From Myxococcota bacterium (lineage in GTDB: Bacteria > Myxococcota_A > UBA9160 > UBA4427), in the NCBI GenBank assembly GCA_041389495.1, contig JAWKRT010000001.1, positions 1,674,001 through 1,738,000 on the forward strand: a stretch of DNA of 64,000 nt. The letters are read 5' to 3'. Positions 43,357 to 53,319 of the stretch are shown one piece after another. The translations under genes were made by a program, and so were the position numbers. Positions within the stretch are counted from its first letter, which is position 1. Every line of letters starts with the position of its first letter. A model generated the notes under the pieces. The model was not told the origin of the DNA. It saw only the letters and a list, made by a program, of their open reading frames with translations, and ran no database searches.

Positions 43357-45963
43357 ATGAGCTCTCCGACGACCCGAGCCCCGAGCGGGCGTCCCGATCG
43401 GCGCGCGCTCGCCGACGTGCTGTCGGCGATGGCGCCGCGCTTCAACCTCGCCTTCCGCTGGTTCGCGCGCCGCTTCTTCGGCCACTTCGGGCTCGACGAC
43501 GAGACGGTCCAGCGCCTGCGCGCGCTCGAGGACCGCGGCTCGGTCGTCTACGTGATGCGGTACTCGAGCCGCCTCGACTACTTCCTGTTCAACACGCTCT
43601 TCGTGCGCCACGGGCTGCGGCTGTCGCGCTTCGCGAACGGCATCCACTTCTACTACTACCACCCGCTGCGCGACGCGCTGCGCACGTTCCTGTTCCGGAG
43701 GCGCGGGCTCCCGCGCGAGGTGCGGCACGCGGAGCGGCGCGAGCGCGTGCAGGCGCTCGTGCGCGCGGGCGAGTCGATGTTCCTGTTCCTGCGGACGGAG
43801 CGGCTGCGGCGCCTGCTGCGCGGGCGCCGCGCGCTCGCCGAGGCGCGCGAGCTCGACCTGATCGAGGTGGCGGCGGCGGAGTCGATCGAGTCCGGGCGCC
43901 CGGTCTTCTTCGTTCCCCTCGCGCTCTTCTGGCGCAAGGGGCCGCGCGCGGAGAGCCGCTTCCTGAACCTGTCGTACGGCGCCGTCACGCGCCCGAGCGA
44001 CCTCGCGAAGGTGACGTCCTTCTTCTCGACGTACCGCGACCTCGCCGTGAAGACGGGCGAGCCGATCGACCTGCTCGAGTTCGTGCGCGAGCGCCCGGGC
44101 GACGACCTGCGCCTGCTCGCGCGCAAGGTGCGGCGCTCGATGCTCGTCTACTTCTCCGCGGAGGAGAAGGTCGTCGAGGGGCCGACGCTGCGCTCGCCTT
44201 CGCGCGTGCTGCAGGAGGTGCTCGCGGACGCGGGCGTGCGGCGCGCGGTCGACGCCTACGCGAAGGAGCGCGGCGTCTCGATCGAGCGCGCCGAGCGCGA
44301 CGCCGAGCGCCGCTTCCGCGAGATCGCGGCGAACATGAACTCGACGCTGCTCGCCGTGCTCGGCGCCGTCGTCGGGTGGATCTTCCGGCGCATGTTCTCG
44401 TCGATCGAGACGACCGGACTCGAGGCGGTCAAGGAGCACGCGAAGCGCCAGGCCCTCGTGCTCGTGCCGAACCACCGCTCGTACTTCGACTTCCTGATCC
44501 TGTCGTGGCTCTTCTACCAGAACTTCCTCGTGCCGCCCCACATCGTCGCGCGCGAGAACATGTCCTTCGGGCCGTTCGGCTTCGTGTTCCGGCGCGCGGG
44601 TGCGTTCTTCATGCGGCGCCGCTTCGACGACGAGCTCTACAAGGAGGTGTTCCGCGCCTACGTCTCCTACCTCGTGCGCGAGGGCTTCACGCAGGAGTTC
44701 TTCATCGAGGGGGGGCGGTCGCGCACGGGCAAGAGCCTGGCGCCGCGCTTCGGCATCCTGTCGTGGGACGTCGAGGGCTTCCTCCAGAGCCGGCGCCGCG
44801 ACCTGCTCTTCGTGCCGATCGGCATCACGTACGAACGGCTCGTCGAGGAGGGCTCGATGGTCGACGAGCTCGAGGGCGGCGAGAAGAAGGACGAGAGCAT
44901 GCTCGGGCTCGTGCGCGCCCGGCGCTTCCTGCGCAGTCGCTTCGGCAGCGTGCACATCCACTTCGACGAGCCGATCTCGCTGGCGCGGGCGCTCGGCGCG
45001 CGGCGCGACTCCTTCGCGCGCGACGGCGGCGAAGCGGTCGAGGCCGAGAAGCGGCGCTTCATCCAGTCGCTCGGCTATCGCATCGTCGAGCGCATCAACT
45101 GGTCGCTGTTCGCGAACGCGACGTCGGTGGCGGCGAGCGTCCTGCTCGGGCATCCGCACCGCGGCATGCGCCGCGCGGAGTTCGTGCGGCGCATGCAGTG
45201 GACGGTCGACCTGCTGCGCGCGCTCGACGTGCGCATGACGCAGGCGCTCGCGCGCGACGAGGGTGGGTTCGTCGAGTCGCTCGCGTTCCTGTCGGGTGCC
45301 TCGCTCGTGCACGTCGAGTCGGACCCGCGCGGCGAGATCGTCTACTTCGACGAGTCGCGCCGGCGCGCGCTCGACATCTACCGCAACGCGATCGCGCACT
45401 ACCTCGCGGCGCCGAGCTTCGTCGCGCGCGCGCTGCTCGGCGAGTGCTCGCGCAAGCAGCTCGACGAGGACGTCGAGCGCGCGCAGCTCGTCTTCGAGCA
45501 CGAGTTCTTCGCCGCGCGCATCGACGCGCGACGCGGCGACGTCGCGATCGTGCTCGCGCACTTCGAGCGCTGCGGCTTCGCCGAGGAGCGCGACGGGCTG
45601 TGGCGCGCCACGGAGGCGGGCGAGCCGTTCCTGCGCTCGCTCGCCGAGCAGACGCGCGGCCTCGTCGAGGTCTACGCGGCGGTCTGCGACGTGGCGATCG
45701 AGCAGGGCGGCGCGCTCTCGCGGCGCGAGCTCGCGAAGCTCGCGAGCGCGCGTGTCGAGCGCGCGCGCCTGCTCGGCGAGGCCGAACGCGCCGAGGCGCT
45801 CAACCCGACCACGCTCGCGAACGCGCTCGACTGGCTCGTGCGCAGCGAGGTGCTCGCGCGCGCCGACGGCGGCGGAAGCGGAGCCGACCTCGTGCGCGGC
45901 GAGCGCTTCGAGGAGCTCGCGAGCCTGCGCGACCGGTTGGCAGCGGAGCTGGCCGAGCGGTAG
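43357..45963 (+). CDS. plsB: Glycerol-3-phosphate 1-O-acyltransferase, PlsB-like
   Basis: Membrane-associated enzyme of 868 residues that acylates position 1 of glycerol 3-phosphate. The catalytic motif is VPNHRSYFDFL (His373, Asp378), followed by the glycerol-phosphate motif EGGRSRTGKS (451-460) and a proline-containing VPIGITYERLVE. These belong to the PlsB class. The N-terminal half carries a degenerate counterpart of motif I (RYSSRLDYF) where the His is not present. A long helical C-terminal region follows. I start at ATG 43357; a GTG at 43336 would add seven residues, and neither has a good ribosome binding site. Confidence 0.88.
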   Translation: MSSPTTRAPSGRPDRRALADVLSAMAPRFNLAFRWFARRFFGHFGLDDETVQRLRALEDRGSVVYVMRYSSRLDYFLFNTLFVRHGLRLSRFANGIHFYYYHPLRDALRTFLFRRRGLPREVRHAERRERVQALVRAGESMFLFLRTERLRRLLRGRRALAEARELDLIEVAAAESIESGRPVFFVPLALFWRKGPRAESRFLNLSYGAVTRPSDLAKVTSFFSTYRDLAVKTGEPIDLLEFVRERPGDDLRLLARKVRRSMLVYFSAEEKVVEGPTLRSPSRVLQEVLADAGVRRAVDAYAKERGVSIERAERDAERRFREIAANMNSTLLAVLGAVVGWIFRRMFSSIETTGLEAVKEHAKRQALVLVPNHRSYFDFLILSWLFYQNFLVPPHIVARENMSFGPFGFVFRRAGAFFMRRRFDDELYKEVFRAYVSYLVREGFTQEFFIEGGRSRTGKSLAPRFGILSWDVEGFLQSRRRDLLFVPIGITYERLVEEGSMVDELEGGEKKDESMLGLVRARRFLRSRFGSVHIHFDEPISLARALGARRDSFARDGGEAVEAEKRRFIQSLGYRIVERINWSLFANATSVAASVLLGHPHRGMRRAEFVRRMQWTVDLLRALDVRMTQALARDEGGFVESLAFLSGASLVHVESDPRGEIVYFDESRRRALDIYRNAIAHYLAAPSFVARALLGECSRKQLDEDVERAQLVFEHEFFAARIDARRGDVAIVLAHFERCGFAEERDGLWRATEAGEPFLRSLAEQTRGLVEVYAAVCDVAIEQGGALSRRELAKLASARVERARLLGEAERAEALNPTTLANALDWLVRSEVLARADGGGSGADLVRGERFEELASLRDRLAAELAER

Positions 45964-45976
45964 CCTGCGCGCCCCC

Positions 45977-46381
45977 ATGACGACCGCCCTCCCCGAAGAC
46001 CCGGCCTCGCTGCTCGACTTCCGCAAGGGCGACGGGCTCGTCGCCGCGATCGCGCAGGATCACGCGACCGGCGAGATCCTGATGCTCGCGTGGATGAACG
46101 AGGACGCGTTCCGCCGCACGCTCGAGACGGGGCAGGCCGTCTACTGGACGCGCTCGCGCCGCAAGCTCTGGCACAAGGGCGAGGAGAGCGGGAACGTGCA
46201 GCTCGTGAAGGAGCTCTACGTCGACTGCGACGCCGACGCGGTGCTGCTGCGGGTCGAGCAGGTGGGCGGCGCGGCCTGCCACACGGGCAAGCGCAGCTGC
46301 TTCTTCCGCAAGGTCGCCGACGGCCGCGTGACCGACGTCGGCGTGCAGGTCTTCGATCCGGACGAGGTGTACGGGAAATGA
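45977..46381 (+). CDS. hisI: HisI, phosphoribosyl-AMP cyclohydrolase
   Basis: Zinc enzyme of 134 residues for the third step of histidine synthesis, without the HisE fusion found in enterics. ILMLAWMNEDAFRRTLETG, WHKGEESGN, DCDADAVLLRV and ACHTGKRSCFF contain the metal-binding Cys and Asp residues. It ends with an ATGA overlap with hisG. Confidence 0.97.
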   Translation: MTTALPEDPASLLDFRKGDGLVAAIAQDHATGEILMLAWMNEDAFRRTLETGQAVYWTRSRRKLWHKGEESGNVQLVKELYVDCDADAVLLRVEQVGGAACHTGKRSCFFRKVADGRVTDVGVQVFDPDEVYGK

Positions 46382-47262
46382 GCGAGCGCGCGACGACGCT
46401 GCAGCTCGGGCTTCCGAAGGGCAGCCTGCAGGAGACCACGCAGTCGCTGTTCGCGAAGGCGGGCTTCGACCTGCGCATCTCCTCGCGTTCCTACTATCCG
46501 ACGATCGACGACGACGAGATCTCCTGCATCCTGATGCGCCCGCAGGAGATGGCGCGCTACGTCGCGCAGGGCGTCATCGACTGCGGCATCACCGGCCTCG
46601 ACTGGGTGCTCGAGACGGGTGCGGACGTCGCGGAGCTCGCCGACCTGCGCGCGCCGTGGCCGAACTACGGGCCCGTCCGCTGGGTGCTCGCGGTGAAGGA
46701 GGGCTCGCCCTTCGAGAAGGTCGAGGACCTCGCCGGCAAGCGGATCGCCGCCGAGGCGGTCGGCATGACGCAGCGCTACCTCGCCGGGAAGGGCATCACC
46801 GCGAACGTCGAGTTCTCGTGGGGCGCGACGGAAGTGAAGCCGCCGCTCCTCGCCGACGCGATCGTCGACGTCTCGGAGACGGGCTCGTCGCTGCGCGCGA
46901 ACGACCTCGTCGTGCTCGACGTCGTGCTCGAGAGCACGCCGCGCTTCATCGCCAACAAGCAGGCGCTCGCCGACCCGTGGAAGCGCGACAAGATGGAGCG
47001 GCTGCTGCTGCTGCTGCGCGGCGCGATCGCCGCGGCGACGCGCGTCTGCCTCGCGATGAACGTGCCGCGCACGCGGCTCGACGCCGTGCTCGGCATCCTC
47101 CCGTCGCTCGGGACGCCCACGATCTCGACGCTCGCGGACGACGAGTGGGTCGACGTCACCGCCGTCGTCGAGGAGAAGACCGTGCGCGACCTGATCCCGC
47201 GCCTCAAGGACGCGGGCGCGCGCGGCATCATCGAGACCCCCCTCAACAAGCTGATCGACTGA
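46378..47262 (+). CDS. hisG: HisG, ATP phosphoribosyltransferase (long form)
   Basis: Enzyme of 294 residues that commits PRPP and ATP to histidine synthesis. LGLPKGSLQETT, GITGLDWVLETGADV and DVSETGSSLRANDL are family motifs. The length and the C-terminal ACT-like domain (ISTLADDEWVDVTAVVEEKTVRDLI) show the long, hexameric, histidine-feedback type that needs no HisZ. Together with hisI it forms a two-gene fragment of the pathway; the rest is not in the window. Confidence 0.97.
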   Translation: MSERATTLQLGLPKGSLQETTQSLFAKAGFDLRISSRSYYPTIDDDEISCILMRPQEMARYVAQGVIDCGITGLDWVLETGADVAELADLRAPWPNYGPVRWVLAVKEGSPFEKVEDLAGKRIAAEAVGMTQRYLAGKGITANVEFSWGATEVKPPLLADAIVDVSETGSSLRANDLVVLDVVLESTPRFIANKQALADPWKRDKMERLLLLLRGAIAAATRVCLAMNVPRTRLDAVLGILPSLGTPTISTLADDEWVDVTAVVEEKTVRDLIPRLKDAGARGIIETPLNKLID

Positions 47263-47269
47263 GCGCGCC

Positions 47270-47836
47270 GTGCTCCGGCTCGCGGGCGCTCTCGGCGCGG
47301 CGGCGTGGAGCTGGGCGAAGCTCGGCTTCTGGGGCCTCGCCGTCGGCGAGAGCCGCCCGCTCGTGGTCGCGCAGGCGGTCGTGCTCGACCCCGCGCGCGG
47401 CGTGCTGCTCGCGCTGCGGCGCGACCTCCAGGGCTGGGAGCTTCCCGGCGGCACCGTCGAGCCCGGCGAGTCGCCCGAGCGCGCGCTCGCGCGCGAGCTG
47501 CGCGAGGAGCTCGGCATCGACGCCGCGGTCGGACGGCGCGTCGGGACGTGGGTGCGCACGGGCTACCGCCCGCACACCGCGCACGTCTTCGTGTGCGCGA
47601 CCGCCGACGAGCCGTGCGCGCGCGGCCCGCTCGGCGACGAGACGCTCGACGCCGCGTGGTTCCCGGCCGACGCTCCGCCCGCGACGCTCTTCCCGTGGTA
47701 CGCCGAGGCCTTCCTGCTCGCGACGAGCGGCGAGCTCCCGCCCGTCGAGCGCCGCGAGCGCAACGGCTGGCGCGAGATCGCGGCCGGCGCGCGCATCGAC
47801 CTCGCGACGCGCGCCGAGCGGCTACGGTCTCGTTAG
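47270..47836 (+). CDS. Nudix hydrolase
   Basis: Pyrophosphohydrolase of 188 residues. The Nudix box GGTVEPGESPERALARELREELGI is split here for length: it begins GGTVEPGES (about 60-68) and ends RELREELGI (about 75-83), with all conserved Gly and Glu residues. A short hydrophobic N-terminus (AAWSWAKLGFWGLAV) may be a membrane association. The substrate is unknown. It starts at GTG 47270, seven bases after hisG. Its 3' end overlaps marR by 15 bases on the other strand. Confidence 0.88.
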   Translation: MLRLAGALGAAAWSWAKLGFWGLAVGESRPLVVAQAVVLDPARGVLLALRRDLQGWELPGGTVEPGESPERALARELREELGIDAAVGRRVGTWVRTGYRPHTAHVFVCATADEPCARGPLGDETLDAAWFPADAPPATLFPWYAEAFLLATSGELPPVERRERNGWREIAAGARIDLATRAERLRSR

Positions 47837-48283
47837 GCCGGCGGCCCGGCCCTCGAGCGCCCCGCGCACCTTCCGCAGCGTCGCCGCGGCGCGCGCGAGC
47901 TCGGCCGGCGTGGCGACGGGAGCGGCGGCCGCGAGCGTCGTCTGCTCCCTGTCCTGCATGCGCGCGATCGCGCGCGCGCCCTTCGGCGTGAGGCGCAGGA
48001 GCGGCGAGCGGCGGTGGGCGGGGTTCGCGTCGGTCGCGACGAGCCCCCGCTCGACGAGTGCGTTGGCGATCGCCTGGATGTGCTGGCGCGAGACGCGCCG
48101 CGCGCGCGCGACGTGGGGCACCGAAGTCGGGCCCGCGCGCGCGAGGAACTCCAGCACGGCGCGCATGGCGACGGTGACGCCCGAGCCGCGGTGCAGGCGC
48201 TCGGCGCGCTGCACGAGCGCGTTCCAGAGCAGGCGCACCTCGTCGATCAGCTCGTCGAGCGGGGCGGGGGCATCGTCGGCCAT
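47822..48283 (-). CDS. MarR-family transcriptional regulator
   Basis: Winged-helix regulator of 153 residues. The recognition part (TSVPHVARARRVSRQHIQAIANALVERGLVATDANPAHRRSPLLRLTPKG, in sequence) has the order of MarR, with the RRS wing motif. MarR proteins usually respond to small organic ligands. A perfect palindrome lies 38 bases upstream of its ATG and overlaps the divergent promoter, so it probably represses itself and the hydroxylase/methyltransferase pair on the other strand. Confidence 0.88.
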   Translation of the reverse strand: MADDAPAPLDELIDEVRLLWNALVQRAERLHRGSGVTVAMRAVLEFLARAGPTSVPHVARARRVSRQHIQAIANALVERGLVATDANPAHRRSPLLRLTPKGARAIARMQDREQTTLAAAAPVATPAELARAAATLRKVRGALEGRAAGLTRP

Positions 48284-48313
48284 CGCCCGCAGGCTCGCGC
48301 TCCGGAGGCCGCC

Positions 48314-48339
48314 TGTCAACTTGACAACAGTGTTGTCAA
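48314..48339. promoter_or_regulatory. Probable MarR operator, 19-bp palindrome plus overlapping half-site
   Basis: A perfect palindrome with nine-base arms around a single central G runs from 48321 to 48339, starting TTGACAACA. Directly before it TGTCAA (48314-48319) pairs with the same TTGACA across one base, giving a second overlapping dyad. This AT-richer island sits between the divergent marR and hydroxylase genes and contains TTGACA, a perfect -35 sequence, on both strands. It is a strong candidate for the MarR binding site. Confidence 0.75.
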
Positions 48340-48403
48340 TATGCGATTCCTCGCGGCGCCGCGCGCGTCCCGTGCCCGCCGCGCCGCGCGCCCGAGGTGG
48401 CCC

Positions 48404-49270
48404 ATGTCGGTCTCCGGTCCGCTCGACTCCTGGATCCTCGCGAACGCCGGCACCGCGCAGGAGGTCGCCTTCGGCGGCGCATTGCTCGCGCTGCTCGCGC
48501 TCGAGGCCTGGCGACCGCGCCGTCGCGCGCCGGCGCGGCGACGCCAGCGCTGGCCGGTCAACTTCGCGCTCACGGCGCTGAACGTCGTCGCGCTCGGCTT
48601 CGTGCCGGTGTCGTTCGTCGGTGCGGCGCTCTGGGCCCGCGCGCACGGCGTCGGCGTGCTGAACGCCGTGGCGCTCCCGCCCGCGCTCGCCGCACTCGCG
48701 ACGCTGCTCGTGCGCGGTCTCCTCTCGACGATCACGCACCTGCTGCACCACCAGGTTCCGCTGCTGTGGCGCATCCATCGCGTGCACCACCTCGACGCCG
48801 AGCTCGACGTCTCCTCGACGGTCCGCTTCCACCCGCTCGAGATGCTCACCGGGCCGTTGCTCGGCCTGCCGTTCGTGCTCGCGGGCGGCCTCGAGCCGTG
48901 GGCGCTCGCGCTCTACGAGCTGCTCGACGTCGTCGTCACGCTCTTCTCGCACGCGAACCTGCGCCTGCCGCGCGGGCTCGAGCGCGCGCTGCGCGTCGTC
49001 GTCGTGACGCCCGAGCTCCACCGCATCCACCACTCGCGCTGGGCGCCGGAGACGGACAGCAACTACGGCGCGGTCTTCCCGATCTGGGACGTCGTGCTCG
49101 GCACCTACCGCGGCGAGCCGCGCGACGACCCGGCGACGATGGCGCTCGGGCTCGACGACGAGCCGGGCGCGGAGCGGCTCGGGCTCGTCGCGCTCCTGCT
49201 CGCTCCGCTGCGGCGCCGCGGCGCCCCGGCGCGCGCCGGCTCGGGGCGCGCCGCCGGAGCGGCGTCGTGA
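48404..49270 (+). CDS. Fatty acid hydroxylase/sterol desaturase superfamily membrane protein
   Basis: Integral membrane di-iron enzyme of 288 residues. The histidine clusters characteristic of the superfamily are visible: THLLHHQ, HRVHHLDAE, FHPLE and HRIHHSRW, among about four hydrophobic helices. Such enzymes hydroxylate or desaturate lipids or sterols; the substrate is not clear. ATG 48404 is chosen over 48341 because GAGGTGG precedes it and the operator ends at 48339. It is followed by a methyltransferase with GTGA overlap. Confidence 0.88.
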   Translation: MSVSGPLDSWILANAGTAQEVAFGGALLALLALEAWRPRRRAPARRRQRWPVNFALTALNVVALGFVPVSFVGAALWARAHGVGVLNAVALPPALAALATLLVRGLLSTITHLLHHQVPLLWRIHRVHHLDAELDVSSTVRFHPLEMLTGPLLGLPFVLAGGLEPWALALYELLDVVVTLFSHANLRLPRGLERALRVVVVTPELHRIHHSRWAPETDSNYGAVFPIWDVVLGTYRGEPRDDPATMALGLDDEPGAERLGLVALLLAPLRRRGAPARAGSGRAAGAAS

Positions 49271-49950
49271 GCGCGCGCGACCGGCTGCGCCGCGCCGTCG
49301 TCGCGCAGTTCCACCGGCCGACGGGCGCGTTCGGCGCGCTCGCAGGCCTCGTGCTCGCGCGCCGGCCCTCGAATCGCGCGCGCAACGCGTGGGTCGTCGA
49401 GCGGCTCGCCATCCGCCCCGACGACCACGTGCTCGAGCTCGGGTTCGGGCCCGGGCTCGCGATCGCGGATGCCGCGCGCCGCGCGCAAAGGGGGAGGGTG
49501 GTCGGGCTCGACCACTCCGAGGCCATGCACCGCATGGCGTCGCGTCGCAATCGCGCGGCCGTGCGCGAGGGGCGCGTCGAGCTCGTCGCGGGCTCGTTCG
49601 CCGAGCTCGCGCGCGTCGCGGGCGCGTTCGACGCGATCTTCGCCGTCAACGCGGTGCAGTTCGACGACGACCCGGCCGCGCTCGTGCGCGCGCTCGCGGC
49701 GCGGCTCCGCCCGGGCGGGCGCCTCGCGATCGCGACGCAGTCGCGCAGGGCGGGAGCTTCGGATGCGGACTCGCTGCGCGCGGGCGAGGAGGCGGCGGCG
49801 TGGCTGCGCGCCGCGGGCCTCGCGCGCGTCCGCGTCGAGACGCTCCCGCTCACGCCCGCGTGTGCGGTGTGCGCGATCGGCGAGCGCGCGTCCGCGGGCG
49901 AGGCCGCGGCGGCACCCGCGGCGCCTGCCGGAGCCGCCACCGCGCGTTAG
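49267..49950 (+). CDS. SAM-dependent methyltransferase (class I)
   Basis: Methyltransferase of 227 residues, starting at GTG 49267. SAM motif I is VLELGFGPGLAIADAA, followed by VVGLDHSEAMHRMA, FDAIFAVNAVQF and LRPGGRLAIATQ. The overall pattern is that of methyltransferase domain 11. It is cotranslated with the preceding fatty acid hydroxylase, so a lipid or modified small molecule may be its substrate. The substrate is unknown. Confidence 0.85.
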   Translation: MSARDRLRRAVVAQFHRPTGAFGALAGLVLARRPSNRARNAWVVERLAIRPDDHVLELGFGPGLAIADAARRAQRGRVVGLDHSEAMHRMASRRNRAAVREGRVELVAGSFAELARVAGAFDAIFAVNAVQFDDDPAALVRALAARLRPGGRLAIATQSRRAGASDADSLRAGEEAAAWLRAAGLARVRVETLPLTPACAVCAIGERASAGEAAAAPAAPAGAATAR

Positions 49951-49962
49951 GCTCGGCCCGCG

Positions 49963-50871
<909 letters not shown>

Positions 50872-50940
50872 GGTGCGGAGGGCGTCCTTCGAAGGGATCG
50901 TCCAATTGACGGATGAACGTTTCTCTTCGGTGACCTGCGA

Positions 50941-51438
50941 CTAGCGTCGCTGCTCGCGCAGCCCGCTCGCCTCCCACTCCTTCGAGAGCTGCTTGAGCTT
51001 CGCGGAGAACTCTTCGAAGGGGTCGTCGAACGACAGGATGATCTCGGTCGTGCGCGGGATGTCGTCGCCGTTCAGCAGCCCGCGGTAGCGGTTGAGGTTC
51101 GCGAGGATCGCCTCGGCCACCTTGAGCGCGCGCTTCTCCGTCTTGATCAGCGGCGACTGCAGCGTGTAGACGTTGTTGCGGCCCCAGAGACTCTCGTCGC
51201 GGACGATCGCGATCTCGCGGTAGACGCCGTTGATCGGATCGAAGTTGTACTCGACCCGGACCTCCTTGAAGATGTCCGAGTTCCCCGTGTAGAAGCCGCG
51301 CTCCTTCTCGACCTTGCCGAGCTGACGGCAGCGCGGGCAGTAGAAGGTGTCGCCGTGGTTGAGGAGGAACACGCCCTTGGCGTAGTCCTCGCAATCCGTG
51401 TTCTCGCAGTAGCCGACGCCGCGCTTCATGCTGGCCAT
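50941..51438 (-). CDS. Uncharacterised zinc-ribbon protein
   Basis: I do not recognise this 165-residue protein. It begins with a zinc-ribbon-like region (CENTDCEDYAKG and CPRC about 20 residues later). The rest is soluble, mixed in charge and unusually rich in Lys, Asn and Tyr compared with its neighbours. Motifs such as RVEYNFDPINGVYREIAI and IILSFDDPFEEFSAKL are well formed, which suggests a real, conserved protein. The ATG at 51438 is chosen because the ribbon starts right after it. A strong promoter about 360 bases upstream probably drives it. Confidence 0.7.
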   Translation of the reverse strand: MASMKRGVGYCENTDCEDYAKGVFLLNHGDTFYCPRCRQLGKVEKERGFYTGNSDIFKEVRVEYNFDPINGVYREIAIVRDESLWGRNNVYTLQSPLIKTEKRALKVAEAILANLNRYRGLLNGDDIPRTTEIILSFDDPFEEFSAKLKQLSKEWEASGLREQRR

Positions 51439-51796
51439 CCCGTCGATGCGCCCTCTGGCCCGGTGCGTTCGTGCTCCGAATCCGGTGTGGGCCGGTTTGG
51501 GGGGAGTCGGAGCAAGCCGCGTGCCACGCGGCGAGGCGATGCGGCCGACCCTCGTGTCGCCGCACCGTTGTCGTGGGTCCTGCCTTCGTGCTGCCGGGCA
51601 CGTGCTCTCGCGACGAGCCGCGCGTGCGGGGAAGCGCTCTTCCTTCCAGTCCTCGACGGCGGCGCACCGCCGTTCCACTCCGCAAGTTTCGTCGCAGTCC
51701 GTCTCGCCCGACGCGAGCGGGAGGCATCGCGGCGGGCTTCGGCGACAGGGACGGCGACGGGCTCGGAAGCGGCGTGAACGGCCCGCTCGGGGGCCA
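51439..51796 (-). other. Long untranslated leader or unknown RNA before the zinc-ribbon gene
   Basis: The stretch between the promoter at 51803-51832 and the zinc-ribbon ATG has no convincing gene, making this the only gene-free part longer than 300 bases (51439-51904 in all). It contains strong hairpins such as CGGCGG-TGCG-CCGCCG and GGAAG-AGCG-CTTCC. I saw no signature of RNase P RNA, tmRNA or SRP RNA. It may be a regulatory leader or a small RNA. A 123-codon frame (51426-51797) whose ATG sits at the predicted start site is Arg-rich like chance frames here, so I do not call it. Confidence 0.35.
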
Positions 51797-51802
51797 TCGC
51801 GC

Positions 51803-51832
51803 TTTATACGGCCGCGGTCGCCGAGCTGTCAA
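51803..51832 (-). promoter_or_regulatory. Strong sigma-70-type promoter
   Basis: On the minus strand TTGACA (51832-51827) and TATAAA (51808-51803) are 18 bases apart. Both match consensus almost perfectly, which is rare in this GC-rich sequence. It lies just after the end of ccmB and points at the zinc-ribbon gene, with a leader of about 358 bases. Confidence 0.7.
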
Positions 51833-51904
51833 CCGGCTTTTCGTTCAGGCGCTTCCGGCGTCGATCTGCGAGTCGGAAAGACTCGGCTCGCGGGGCAGAT
51901 ACCC

Positions 51905-52566
51905 CTACTCGTCGAGAACGTACTCGAATACCAGATAGGAGACGGTCACGTAGATGCCGTCGATGACGACGAGCAGCTGGAGCGCCTCGAACGGGATGCC
52001 CTCGCCGGCGATCGCGGCGGCCGTGCCGCGCACCGCGCCCGCGAGCACGGGCAGCAGGGCGGGCAGCAGCAGGATGGGGAGCAGGAGCTCGCGGAAGCGC
52101 GTGCGCACGGCCATCGCCGACAGCAGCGTCCCGACGCTGCAGATGCCCGCCGTTCCGAGTGCCACGACGCCCGCGAGCGGGAGCGCGACCGGCCGCAGGT
52201 CGAGGCCGAAGACGAGCGCGAACGCCGCGGCGACGACCGCCTCGACGCCGCCCGTCACGACGAAGCTCGCGAGCGCCTTGCCGGCGAAGACCGCGCCGCG
52301 GTCCGCGGGCGCGAGCGCGAGGCCGGCGAGCGCGTCGTTCTCGAGCTCCTGCGCGAACGAGCGGCCGAGCCCGAGCAGCGCGGCGAACACGTAGGCCACC
52401 CACAGCAGCCCCGCGGCGTTGTCGCCGATGCCCGACGCCGTTCCCTCCGGCAGGGCGAAGTGGAAGACGATCACGACGAGCAGTGCGAACGCGAGCATCG
52501 CGCCGAGGCGTTCGCGCGAGCGCCACTCGGTCACCAGATCCTTCCAGAGGATCGCGAGGACGACGT

Positions 52567-52570
<4 letters not shown>
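51905..52570 (-). CDS. ccmB: CcmB, heme exporter/ABC membrane subunit of cytochrome c maturation
   Basis: Membrane protein of 221 residues with about six hydrophobic helices. It starts at GTG 52570, overlapping the ccmA stop (GTGA). The N-terminal ILWKDLVTEWRSRERLGAMLAFALLVVIVFHFAL and the ENDALAGLALAPADRGAVF segment are typical of CcmB. With CcmA it forms the ABC unit that releases holo-CcmE. It is the last gene of the operon; no ccmC follows. Confidence 0.92.

Positions 52571-53315
<745 letters not shown>

Positions 53316-53319
<4 letters not shown>

Noticed and set aside
51439..51796. RNase P RNA, tmRNA or SRP RNA in the long leader
   Set aside because: None of the conserved core sequences of these RNAs (for example the GAAAGTCCGGGC-type core or a terminal CCA acceptor end) is present.
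51426..51797. A 123-codon minus-strand frame whose ATG coincides with the predicted start of transcription
   Set aside because: Composition is like the antisense shadows (Arg/Ala-rich, no recognisable domain); kept only as a remark on the leader.
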